Made by a program: the position numbers and the translations under genes | Shown: piece after piece, positions 1 to 6,497 of the stretch | How the letters are laid out: each line of letters begins with the position of its first letter | How positions within the stretch are numbered: position 1 is the first letter of the stretch | The notes under the pieces: generated by a model | What the model was told of the DNA's origin: nothing | Database searches by the model: none | The model's input: only the letters and a program-made list of their open reading frames with translations | Assembly (NCBI GenBank): GCA_020437045.1 | Contig: JAGQWV010000719.1 | Coordinates: forward strand, 373 to 7,157 | Length of the DNA: 6,785 nucleotides | Direction of reading: 5' to 3' | Origin: Saprospiraceae bacterium | GTDB lineage: Bacteria > Bacteroidota > Bacteroidia > Chitinophagales > Saprospiraceae

Positions 1-1604
1 CGCAATCCGGCCGGTGAATTTCCCGGAATGAGAAAAAGATGCTTACGGCGAAAATCCCAGGCACAACTTCGCCAGAGACTCTCAGATTCATTCCATTCAA
101 TAGGTAGCACAAAGGCTACCGGATTATTCATACCCCGATCCAGGAGTTCCATCAATTTCTGTCGCTCCAGAGACTTTGACAAATCGGTTGCTAATGGATC
201 AAATTCGATAGGAAGTTTAGATTCTTCCCAGAGAAAGTAAAAAGGATCTTCATAAGCCGGCATAATCAGAGCTGGGTCAAGGTGCAAAGATTTGCTCATC
301 TGGGTCAATAAATCCTTGCCACTTTTTTGGCTGTAAGCATAATGCTGTGACAAATCGGCAAACAACCCACTATTCTGCCAGATAGGTAGATTGTCTTTTC
401 GCCAAAAGCATGACAATTTCCATCTGGGCAAAGGTTCCCCCGGATACCATTTTCCCTGTCCGACCTGAATCAAAGATCCACTCCCGAAATGCCCTCGCAT
501 GCGAAACATCAGATTGTTAGCCAGGCTTCGTTTATGCGCCCCGTCAGCCGCAGAATTCCATTCCGGGGCATCGACATTATCGACGGCCACAAATGTTGGT
601 TCACCTCCCATGGTCAGCCGGACATCATTCGCCAATAGGTCGGCATCAATCATCTCTCCCACTTCGAGTATCCGGTTCCAATCCTGATCACTATATGGTT
701 TCGTTACCCGTGGCTTTTCTTCGAGGCGGGTTACTTTATTTTCAAAATAAAACTCAGTTTTACAAAACTCTGCCATACCCGCAATCGGTGCAGCACTTTG
801 ATAATCAGGGGTACAGGCCAGTGGTATATGACCTTCACCGGCAAACAAAGCCGAAGTACTGTCCAAACCTATCCAACCTGCTCCTGGTACAAAGACTTCC
901 GTCCAGGCATGCAGATCCGTAAAATCCTCTTCGGGACCGGAAGGACCATCGATCGACTTCTGATCTGCTTTCAACTGAATTAAATATCCCGAAACAAATC
1001 TCGCAGCAAAGCCAAACCGTCTTAAAAGTTGCACAAAAAGCCAGGCAAAATCACGACACGAACCGGAACCGATCTCCAGACTCTGCTCCGGAGTCTGAAC
1101 GCCCGCTTCCATACGAATACGGTAAGTCAATTGATTATGCACTAATTGGTTTAATTTAACCAAAGTATCAATGGTGTTTTCATTTTCACCAATTTGCGAT
1201 TTTGTGTTCAAATAAAAGTCATCAAACAACTTACCCATTTCTGTCACCTCCAGGTAAGAAGATAGCTGTTGCTTTAGAAGGGGCTCATAAGTAAAGGGAA
1301 AATGCTCTGCATACTCTTCGACAAAGAAATCGAAAGGATTGATCACCACCATCTCAACGATTAGTTCAACATCAATCTTAAAGTGGTTGATTTTTTCCGG
1401 GAAAACAATACGGGCCAGATAGTTACCAAATGGATCCTGCTGCCAATTTATAAAGTGTTTTGCTGGAGTGATTTGCAGGCTGTAAGCCGTAACTCTGCTC
1501 CGGGTGTGTGGAGCCGGGCGAAGACGAATGATCTGGGGTGAAACTTCAATATCTCTTTCATAGGTATAACTCGTCAAATGACGCAATGCAACTTTTATGG
1601 ACAT
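1..1604 (-). CDS. Transglutaminase-like protein with DUF2126 region, N-terminal ~534 residues (cut by left window edge)
   Basis: Translating the minus strand from the ATG at 1604-1602 gives 534 uninterrupted codons to the window edge. Residues 1-~110 match the bacterial transglutaminase N-terminal beta region (VSPQIIRLRPAPHTR at 21-35). Residues ~145-255 are a transglutaminase core with a complete Cys-His-Asp triad: C183 in GSGSCRDFAW, H232 in DLHAWTEVF and D248 in GWIGLDST. From ~325 onward the hallmarks of DUF2126 appear: LTMGGEPTFV (330-339), GQGKWYPGEPLPRW (382-395) and LIPGNSPAGL at the edge. Proteins of this build usually run to about 1,100 residues, so roughly half is missing. An in-frame TAA lies a few codons upstream, making this ATG the first available start; there is no clear Shine-Dalgarno. 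Such proteins are found beside circularly permuted ATP-grasp and alpha-E genes, as here, and are predicted cytoplasmic amide hydrolases or transferases in a peptide-modifying pathway. The exact reaction is unknown. Confidence 0.93.
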   Translation of the reverse strand, partial: MSIKVALRHLTSYTYERDIEVSPQIIRLRPAPHTRSRVTAYSLQITPAKHFINWQQDPFGNYLARIVFPEKINHFKIDVELIVEMVVINPFDFFVEEYAEHFPFTYEPLLKQQLSSYLEVTEMGKLFDDFYLNTKSQIGENENTIDTLVKLNQLVHNQLTYRIRMEAGVQTPEQSLEIGSGSCRDFAWLFVQLLRRFGFAARFVSGYLIQLKADQKSIDGPSGPEEDFTDLHAWTEVFVPGAGWIGLDSTSALFAGEGHIPLACTPDYQSAAPIAGMAEFCKTEFYFENKVTRLEEKPRVTKPYSDQDWNRILEVGEMIDADLLANDVRLTMGGEPTFVAVDNVDAPEWNSAADGAHKRSLANNLMFRMRGHFGSGSLIQVGQGKWYPGEPLPRWKLSCFWRKDNLPIWQNSGLFADLSQHYAYSQKSGKDLLTQMSKSLHLDPALIMPAYEDPFYFLWEESKLPIEFDPLATDLSKSLERQKLMELLDRGMNNPVAFVLPIEWNESESLWRSCAWDFRRKHLFLIPGNSPAGL

Positions 1605-1668
1605 AAATGGTATAAACCTGATTTAGCTTAGCAATCCCAAAAGATACAAAATTGCCATGTCCATAAAA
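1593..1668. repeat. 12-bp perfect inverted repeat spanning the transglutaminase start codon
   Basis: The sequence atgtccataaaa occurs on the plus strand at 1657-1668 and its exact reverse complement at 1593-1604, separated by 52 nt. The left arm is the first four codons (MSIK) of the minus-strand transglutaminase gene. If transcription of that gene starts upstream of 1668, the two arms could pair in the mRNA leader and bury the start codon. If it starts within the loop, the repeat would act only as DNA, for example as paired protein-binding sites in the divergent region. It could also be chance or a small duplication. The repeat itself is certain; any role is inference. Confidence 0.6.
1638..1646 (-). 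promoter_or_regulatory. Possible Bacteroidota -7 element for the transglutaminase gene
   Basis: Read on the minus strand this is TATCTTTTG, one inserted base away from the TAnnTTTG element known in Bacteroidota promoters. It lies 33 nt upstream of the ATG at 1604, a sensible leader length. No convincing TTG-type -33 element is seen at the right distance, so this is a weak candidate based on the motif alone. Confidence 0.25.
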
Positions 1669-1688
1669 TCAGTTATTTTAAGCATTTT

Positions 1689-3143
1689 GTGAAACCTAAT
1701 AATAATGGACCAAAGATTGCGGCAAAACTTATGAGGAATCATCGAATCAGAATTTCCCCCATCCACTTATTAAAAAGTTGGCTTCTATTAACCATGCTTT
1801 TCTCTATAATGATAGCACATGCTCAAGGAAACCTTGATACCTTGCCTCCACAAATAAATCCACTCCTGTCTACCATTGCTCAAGACATATCCATGCAGCG
1901 AATCGAAAGTGATGTCCGGACTTTAGTTGGATTTGGTACCCGAAACACCCTTTCGGATACTATGTCCTCATCAAGAGGAATAGGAGCTGCCAGACGATGG
2001 ATCAAAGCCACTTTTGAAGAAATTGGAAATCAATGTAATCAGTGTCTGGAAGTGTTTTATCAGGATACTCTGGTGCCCGGTGAAAATAACCCTCGCATAC
2101 CGGTAGATACCAGAATCGTGAATGTGGTAGCAGTACAAAAAGGTACTCAGCATTCCAATAAATATGTCTTAATGACCGGTGACATCGACTCAAGAGTTAG
2201 TGATGCGCTTAATGCAACTGATGACGCACCCGGAGCCAATGATAATGCCTCCGGTATGGCCGGCACCATAGAAGCTGCCCGGGTACTCAGCCAATATACT
2301 TTTTCACATAATATTGTCTATGCTGGTCTTTCCGGAGAGGAACAGGGACTTTTCGGCGGAAAGGCCTTGGCAAGCTGGGCGCGGCAACAAGGATGGGAAA
2401 TCATCGGTGTACTTAATAATGATATGATTGGCAACATCGAAGGAATCGATGGCACCATTGATAACAAAACTTTTCGTATATTCTCAGAGCCCACACCGAT
2501 AACCGATAATGAACAAAAGAGAGTTTGGAATAGATTTTACGGAGGTGAAGTCGATGGACCATCGCGTCAACTGGCAAGATACATCGAACGCATCACCCGG
2601 CAATATTTGCCATCACTCAACCCAATGATGATTTATCGATTGGATCGATTTGGCAGAGGCGGACATCATCGTCCTTTCAATGATCTTGGATATCCGGGTG
2701 TAAGAATTATGGAAGCCTATGAAAATTATAACCGGCAACATCAGGATTTACGTACTGAGGACGACATTGCGTACGGCGATGTTATTGAAGGAGTTAATTT
2801 TTCATACGCGGCCAAACTAACTACGGTCAATGCCATATCCTTAGCATCTCTTGCCGGTGCCCCTGCTGCACCTTCAAATGTTATGATTGGTGGTGCTGTA
2901 TCCCCGTCAACCACACTGCGTTGGGATCCGGTGAATGACGGTCAAGTGCTCGGCTATAAGATCTACTGGAGAGAGACTACCGCTCCTCAATGGCAGTACC
3001 AGATTTATATTGGTAATGTCGATGAATATACACTTGAAAATGTCATTATTGATAATTTTCTATTCGGTGTGGCTTCCGTCGGTGTAAATGGTGATGAAAG
3101 CATCATCCAATTTCCGAATACATTGATTCCCAGAAGAAGATAG
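1689..3143 (+). CDS. Secreted M28-family metallopeptidase with C-terminal FN3-like domain
   Basis: A zinc aminopeptidase-fold protein, probably exported. Numbering is from the GTG at 1689 (484 residues); an ATG at 1731 (residue 15) is an equally good start and leaves a more standard signal peptide, with basic n-region, hydrophobic core ~31-42 and AHA|Q cleavage near residue 45. Family landmarks are LVGFGTRNTLSDT (79-91), GIGAARRWI (98-105), GDIDSR (164-169), GANDNASGMAG (182-192), LSGEEQGLFGG (214-224), NNDMIGN (243-249) and GRGGHHRPF (322-330). These supply the expected ligands D185, E217/E218, D245 and H326 or H327. The first ligand, normally His in GHxDS, is Asp165 here. CxxC-like C116/C119 might form a disulfide. 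Residues ~391-477 look like a fibronectin type III domain (LRWDPVNDGQVLGYKIYWR). No Por-type sorting tail is evident. It is divergent from the transglutaminase gene and 138 nt before the ATP-grasp gene, so a functional link to either is uncertain. Substrate unknown. Confidence 0.9.
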   Translation: MKPNNNGPKIAAKLMRNHRIRISPIHLLKSWLLLTMLFSIMIAHAQGNLDTLPPQINPLLSTIAQDISMQRIESDVRTLVGFGTRNTLSDTMSSSRGIGAARRWIKATFEEIGNQCNQCLEVFYQDTLVPGENNPRIPVDTRIVNVVAVQKGTQHSNKYVLMTGDIDSRVSDALNATDDAPGANDNASGMAGTIEAARVLSQYTFSHNIVYAGLSGEEQGLFGGKALASWARQQGWEIIGVLNNDMIGNIEGIDGTIDNKTFRIFSEPTPITDNEQKRVWNRFYGGEVDGPSRQLARYIERITRQYLPSLNPMMIYRLDRFGRGGHHRPFNDLGYPGVRIMEAYENYNRQHQDLRTEDDIAYGDVIEGVNFSYAAKLTTVNAISLASLAGAPAAPSNVMIGGAVSPSTTLRWDPVNDGQVLGYKIYWRETTAPQWQYQIYIGNVDEYTLENVIIDNFLFGVASVGVNGDESIIQFPNTLIPRRR

Positions 3144-3156
3144 GCATTTAATGCCT
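3142..3156 (+). terminator. Short hairpin at the M28 stop codon, weak terminator candidate
   Basis: The sequence aggcatttaatgcct is a perfect inverted repeat around one central base and begins inside the TAG stop codon of the M28 gene. It can form a short stem of about 5-6 bp. It is not followed by a run of T, so intrinsic termination would be poor, and the base pairing may be incidental. Confidence 0.2.
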
Positions 3157-3167
3157 CAGTATTAAAC

Positions 3168-3196
3168 TTGACAGAGCGAAATTAAATAGGATTTTA
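3168..3196 (+). promoter_or_regulatory. Possible promoter for the ATP-grasp/alpha-E/Anbu operon
   Basis: An exact TTGACA at 3168-3173 is followed by TAGGATTTT from 3187, which partly resembles the Bacteroidota TAnnTTTG element; an alternative -10 is the AT-rich atttta at 3191-3196. The spacing between TTG and TA is 16 nt, shorter than usual for Bacteroidota promoters. A promoter is expected somewhere in this 138-nt gap if the operon is transcribed separately from the M28 gene. Low confidence. Confidence 0.22.
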
Positions 3197-3240
3197 AGGT
3201 TGGGTATCACAAAATGGAGAGATTTTGAGGTGGGGTATTA
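3190..3240 (+). repeat. Imperfect 20-nt direct repeat upstream of the ATP-grasp gene
   Basis: gattttaaggttgggtatca (3190-3209) and gattttgaggtggggtatta (3221-3240) match at 17 of 20 positions with a period of 31 nt, close to three helical turns. The pair sits 42 nt before the ATG of the operon's first gene and just downstream of the possible promoter. It could be a pair of binding sites for a regulator, or a decayed local duplication. Confidence 0.6.
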
Positions 3241-3281
3241 ATAAATAACTCCGACTTTTTAAAGGTTAGAAATGAAAAGGT

Positions 3282-4721
3282 ATGGAAAGTCCTAAAACAT
3301 TGCATTTCCAGAATTATCGTCCAGGCGTGGCCTTCGACGAAATGTTTGCTCCCGACCATTTGGTCCGGAACAACTATGCTTCTTATAAAGATCATTTGGA
3401 GTCTTTAAGTATTGTGAACATCAAGAAATTACAGGATGCCACAGATCAGGCTCAACTCCTGATGGGTATGACGTTTCAGGTTCATGGAGATGAGATGGGA
3501 ATGGAGAAAATATTAAAGCTCGACATCATTCCCCGGATCATTGAGAAGGCAGAATGGGATATGTTGGAAACAGGTCTCAGGCAACGCATCAAAGCGCTAA
3601 ATCTGTTTATCGAAGATATTTACCACGAACAAAATGTAATCAAGGATGGTGTACTTGAGTGGGAGATGATCCGCTCATGCCCGGCCTACCTCGAATCCTG
3701 CAAAAATCTGGAACCACAACGAGGAATTTGGACACATATCAGTGGAGTGGACATTATCCGGGATAACGATGGGAAATTTTGTGTTCTCGAAGATAACCTC
3801 CGTTGTCCTTCCGGAGTATCTTACATGTTGGAAAATCGAAAGATTCTAAAAGCCACTTTCCCTAAGTTTTTTGACAAGATCCTGGTTCAGCCGGTTTCCG
3901 ACTACCCCAAGATTTTGCACCAGATGCTGGAATATATAGCACCAGTCACCCATCCCAACATTGTGGTACTAACTCCGGGCATTTACAATTCCGCCTACTA
4001 CGAACATTCCTATCTCGCTCAGGAAATGGGTGTAGAACTGGTTGAGGGCCGCGATTTGTTAGTCAAGGATGATCATGTCTACATGCGCAATACCAAGGGA
4101 TTTCAACAGGTAGATGTAATCTATCGCCGCATTGACGATACATTTTTGGATCCTATGGAATTTAATCCCGAATCAATGTTGGGAGTCCGGGGTTTGTTTG
4201 ATGTCTATAAAAAGGGAAATGTTGCCATTGCCAATGCTCCCGGCACCGGTGTAGCTGATGACAAAGCCATATGTCCTTATGTGCCTGACTTAGTCAAATA
4301 TTATCTCGGAGAGGATGCTATTATATCCAATGTGGAAACATACATCTGCAGTCGGAAGGAAGATCTCGAATATGTGCTTGACAATATAGAAAAACTGGTA
4401 GTCAAGGAAACCAATGCTGCTGGCGGTTATGGCATGATGATGGGCCCGAAAAGTACGCCTCAAATGCATGCGGAATTCCGGGATAAAGTGCGAAAAAACC
4501 CCAGAAATTACGTAGCCCAACCAATGATTAATCTCTCCACCGTCCCATGTCTGGCGGATGAAGATTTTTCTCCTCGTCATGTCGATCTGCGTCCGTTTAT
4601 CATTTATGGAAAAGACATTTCAGTTATACCCGGAGGACTGACCAGAGTGGCATTGAAGGAAGGGTCACTTGTAGTCAATTCCTCACAAGGAGGAGGCACC
4701 AAAGACACTTGGATTGTTTAA
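3282..4721 (+). CDS. Circularly permuted ATP-grasp protein, predicted amidoligase (DUF404/DUF407 type)
   Basis: A 479-residue cytoplasmic protein of full family length. Members are predicted to use ATP to join a carboxylate to an amine through an acyl-phosphate, giving peptide-like bonds; the actual substrates are not known. Visible family marks, in order, are FDEMFAPD (18-25), TFQVHGDEMGMEKI (64-77), PRIIEKAEWDMLETGLRQRI (84-103), LNLFIEDIYHEQ (106-117), VLEDNLRCPSGVSYMLENR (168-186), YRRIDDTFLDP (281-291), NAPGTGVADDKAI (318-330), LVVKETNAAGGYGM (372-385), HVDLRPF (433-439), GGLTRVAL (451-458) and NSSQGGGTKDTW (466-477). The acidic/polar residues E170, D171 and N172, plus K375 and the glycine loop 381-384, are likely ATP and metal contacts by family analogy. 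The chosen ATG is the first after an in-frame TGA at 3273-3275; no well-placed Shine-Dalgarno is present. It leads a three-gene operon with alpha-E 21 nt downstream, the usual partner order. Confidence 0.95.
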   Translation: MESPKTLHFQNYRPGVAFDEMFAPDHLVRNNYASYKDHLESLSIVNIKKLQDATDQAQLLMGMTFQVHGDEMGMEKILKLDIIPRIIEKAEWDMLETGLRQRIKALNLFIEDIYHEQNVIKDGVLEWEMIRSCPAYLESCKNLEPQRGIWTHISGVDIIRDNDGKFCVLEDNLRCPSGVSYMLENRKILKATFPKFFDKILVQPVSDYPKILHQMLEYIAPVTHPNIVVLTPGIYNSAYYEHSYLAQEMGVELVEGRDLLVKDDHVYMRNTKGFQQVDVIYRRIDDTFLDPMEFNPESMLGVRGLFDVYKKGNVAIANAPGTGVADDKAICPYVPDLVKYYLGEDAIISNVETYICSRKEDLEYVLDNIEKLVVKETNAAGGYGMMMGPKSTPQMHAEFRDKVRKNPRNYVAQPMINLSTVPCLADEDFSPRHVDLRPFIIYGKDISVIPGGLTRVALKEGSLVVNSSQGGGTKDTWIV

Positions 4722-4742
4722 CAATGAGACAACAATATAACT

Positions 4743-5693
4743 ATGCTGAGTAGAGTAGCAGAATCGATATTGTGGATGAATCGGTACATCGAGCGAATGG
4801 AAAACAATGCCCGTTTTCTGGATGTTAATTTTAACCTCGCCCTGGACCTTCCACCGGAGTTAAAGCAGCAATGGAAACCCTTGATTCAGACTTCAGGAGC
4901 GGTGGAAGAGTATGAAAGTCTTTACGACGATTATTCGCAGGAGAATGTTATTTCCTTCATTTGCTTCGAAGAACAAAATAGCAGCTCGATCCTCAGTTGT
5001 ATCACCCGGGCCAGGGAGAATGCACGCACCATGCGAAGTATTCTAACCAAAGAAATCTGGGAGCATATCAACTCCGTATATCATATGGTCCTTCAATTCA
5101 AAAGGGATGATGCCAAATTGCATCAGGATCCGCGGATGTTTGTGGAAAAAATTAAACAAGCCAGTCAGCTTTACTATGGTATTAATGACAACACAGTTAG
5201 CCAAAATGAAGCATGGCACTTTGGCAAAGTGGGAAGCTATCTGGAAAGAGCTGACAATATCTCCCGGATACTGGATGTAAAATATCATATTCTGTTGCCA
5301 TCGGTCAAATCCGTAGGTACCACCCTTGATTGGATTCAGTGGGTCGCTCTGTTAAAGTCTGCTAGTGCCTTTAATATGTATAGTAGAAAATACGGAGAAG
5401 TAAAACCTTACAATGTAGCTGAGTTTTTGGTGCTGGATCGGGATTTCCCCCGTTCTATCTACTACAGTCTCAATCAGGCAAATCAATCCATGCATGCTAT
5501 TTCGGAAAATTACAAATCGGGGTTTAGTAATTCTGCTGAAAAGTTAATCGGTATGGTCATTTCAGAAATGTCTTACTCCGGCATGGACGATATCTTCCAC
5601 CAGGGGTTACACGAATTTCTGGACCTTACCCAACTGAAGATCATCGATATTGCCAATGCTCTTCATGATGTTTATTTTTCGCTCAAGAATTAA
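4743..5693 (+). CDS. Alpha-E domain protein (DUF403)
   Basis: A 316-residue, all-helical protein of standard family length, with no signal peptide or membrane segment. The start MLSRVAESILWMNRYIERMENNARFLDV is the family signature (residues 1-10 MLSRVAESIL, then WMNRYIERMENNAR). The conserved inner helices also appear: CITRARENARTMRSILTKE (86-104), GKVGSYLERADNISRILDVK (161-180) and FLVLDRDFPRSIYYSL (228-243). Alpha-E proteins nearly always sit next to, or are fused with, circularly permuted ATP-grasp proteins, and are believed to act with them in the same ligation pathway; no reaction has been firmly assigned to them to my knowledge. The gene follows the ATP-grasp stop by 21 nt and precedes the Anbu gene by 15 nt, so the three are almost certainly co-transcribed. 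The ATG choice is fixed by the family N-terminus; no Shine-Dalgarno stands before it. Confidence 0.95.
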   Translation: MLSRVAESILWMNRYIERMENNARFLDVNFNLALDLPPELKQQWKPLIQTSGAVEEYESLYDDYSQENVISFICFEEQNSSSILSCITRARENARTMRSILTKEIWEHINSVYHMVLQFKRDDAKLHQDPRMFVEKIKQASQLYYGINDNTVSQNEAWHFGKVGSYLERADNISRILDVKYHILLPSVKSVGTTLDWIQWVALLKSASAFNMYSRKYGEVKPYNVAEFLVLDRDFPRSIYYSLNQANQSMHAISENYKSGFSNSAEKLIGMVISEMSYSGMDDIFHQGLHEFLDLTQLKIIDIANALHDVYFSLKN

Positions 5694-5708
5694 ACTAAAT
5701 TTACTGCC

Positions 5709-6431
5709 ATGACCTATTGTCTGGGAATGAAGCTGAACAAAGGCTTGATCTTACTAGCCGACACCTGTATTAGTTCAGGTGCTCATCGTACATATGCAAA
5801 AAAAATCTATACTTACAATAATACGCGAAAGAATCTATTTGTTGCTACATCGGGATTAAGATCGGTACGTGATAAGACCATCACCTACTTCGACCACTTG
5901 CTGCACCGCGAAGATCATGAATTAAGTCAGATGTATCAGGTCGTCAATGCATTCGGCAAATGTCTGCGTAAAGTGGCGGAAGAAGATAAGGAAGCCTTAA
6001 AAGACGAGGGTTATAAATTTGACACGCATGCCCTGATCGGAGGACAATTCATTGATGATGCCGCCCCTGAACTATATCTTTTATTTCCTGAGGGTAATTG
6101 GGTGAAAATCAATGAACAAAGTGAATGCTTTTCCAGTATCGGACATGTTGATGCCGCTCAAGGGCTGTTAAAGATGTTGTTGAGTAGAGAGAAATCTACA
6201 GAGTACGCTTTGAAGGCCGGTCTGATGGCCTTTGACCTTACAGCCTCCAATATTGCCACTGTGGCTTACCCTTGTGACGTCCTGATCTATTTAAACGATA
6301 GCCACCAGTTGCAATCATTTCGTTTGCAACAAGATGAGGTACGACCTTTTATCCAGAATATCAGGACGCAGCTAACTGACCTGATGGAAGATTCAAGTGT
6401 AAGTTTTTGGGATATACCCAACAATCAGTAA
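5709..6431 (+). CDS. Anbu-like proteasome-fold peptidase (bacterial proteasome-type protease)
   Basis: A 240-residue Ntn-hydrolase of the ancestral proteasome beta-subunit (Anbu) family. MTYCLGMKLNKGLILLAD places Thr2 directly after the initiator Met, so Met removal would expose it as the N-terminal nucleophile without a propeptide. Asp18 (mature 17) matches the proteasome catalytic Asp, and K31 or K32 fits the catalytic Lys in TYAKKIYTY (28-36). Further family marks are ATSGLRSVRD (46-55), ALIGGQF (108-114), LYLLFPEGNW (122-131), SSIG (142-145) and AFDLTASNIATVAYPCDVLIY (from 174), where D176 and S180 may complete the active site. The motif after the catalytic Asp is ADTCISSG rather than the usual SDTRTNAG-like stretch, so this is a divergent member. 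Anbu proteins assemble into open ring or spiral complexes; their natural substrates are not established. Genomic neighbours (ATP-grasp, alpha-E, transglutaminase) are the classic Anbu set and support the call. Confidence 0.92.
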   Translation: MTYCLGMKLNKGLILLADTCISSGAHRTYAKKIYTYNNTRKNLFVATSGLRSVRDKTITYFDHLLHREDHELSQMYQVVNAFGKCLRKVAEEDKEALKDEGYKFDTHALIGGQFIDDAAPELYLLFPEGNWVKINEQSECFSSIGHVDAAQGLLKMLLSREKSTEYALKAGLMAFDLTASNIATVAYPCDVLIYLNDSHQLQSFRLQQDEVRPFIQNIRTQLTDLMEDSSVSFWDIPNNQ

Positions 6432-6462
6432 CTTCCTTCACCATTAATAGTCAAACACCACT

Positions 6463-6486
6463 GAGTACTCCCGGTATTCAGTACTG
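6463..6486. promoter_or_regulatory. Twin 8-bp palindromes before the acetoacetate-CoA ligase gene
   Basis: GAGTACTC (6463-6470) and CAGTACTG (6479-6486) are each perfect palindromes sharing the core AGTACT, with centres 16 nt apart, 12 nt before the ATG at 6498. Their position suits an operator for a dimeric regulator, or a stem in the mRNA leader. No regulator is identified and chance cannot be excluded. Confidence 0.3.
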
Positions 6487-6497
6487 GCCATTCGATT

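Larger units (their letters stand above)
3282..6431 (+). other. Operon: ATP-grasp, alpha-E, Anbu
   Basis: Three same-strand genes are separated by 21 and 15 nt with no room for internal promoters or terminators. The gene set is the known Anbu cluster, predicted to make and process a peptide-like product. The divergent transglutaminase gene on the far side of the M28 gene supplies the fourth customary component. Confidence 0.85.

Noticed and set aside
28..983. Several plus-strand open frames of 60-110 codons
   Set aside because: They lie antisense to the well-supported transglutaminase/DUF2126 coding frame, have no recognisable protein features, and overlap one another.
1971..2193. Two overlapping minus-strand frames inside the M28 gene
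   Set aside because: Both are antisense to the conserved GIGAARRWI-to-metal-site region and look like chance frames.
3207..3395. Minus-strand frame of 62 codons crossing the ATP-grasp start
   Set aside because: It overlaps both the intergenic repeat and the conserved N-terminus of the ATP-grasp protein, and has no recognisable content.
4290..4580. Minus-strand frame of 96 codons inside the ATP-grasp gene
   Set aside because: It is a shadow of a strongly conserved coding region covering the LVVKETNAAGGYGM block; its translation has no family features.
4687..4696. aaggaggagg, a strong Shine-Dalgarno look-alike before the alpha-E gene
   Set aside because: It lies about 46 nt before the alpha-E ATG, too far to act, and encodes the conserved GGG of the ATP-grasp C-terminus (SSQGGGTKD).
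5043..5288. Minus-strand frame of 81 codons inside the alpha-E gene
   Set aside because: It is opposite conserved alpha-E helices and shows no independent signal.
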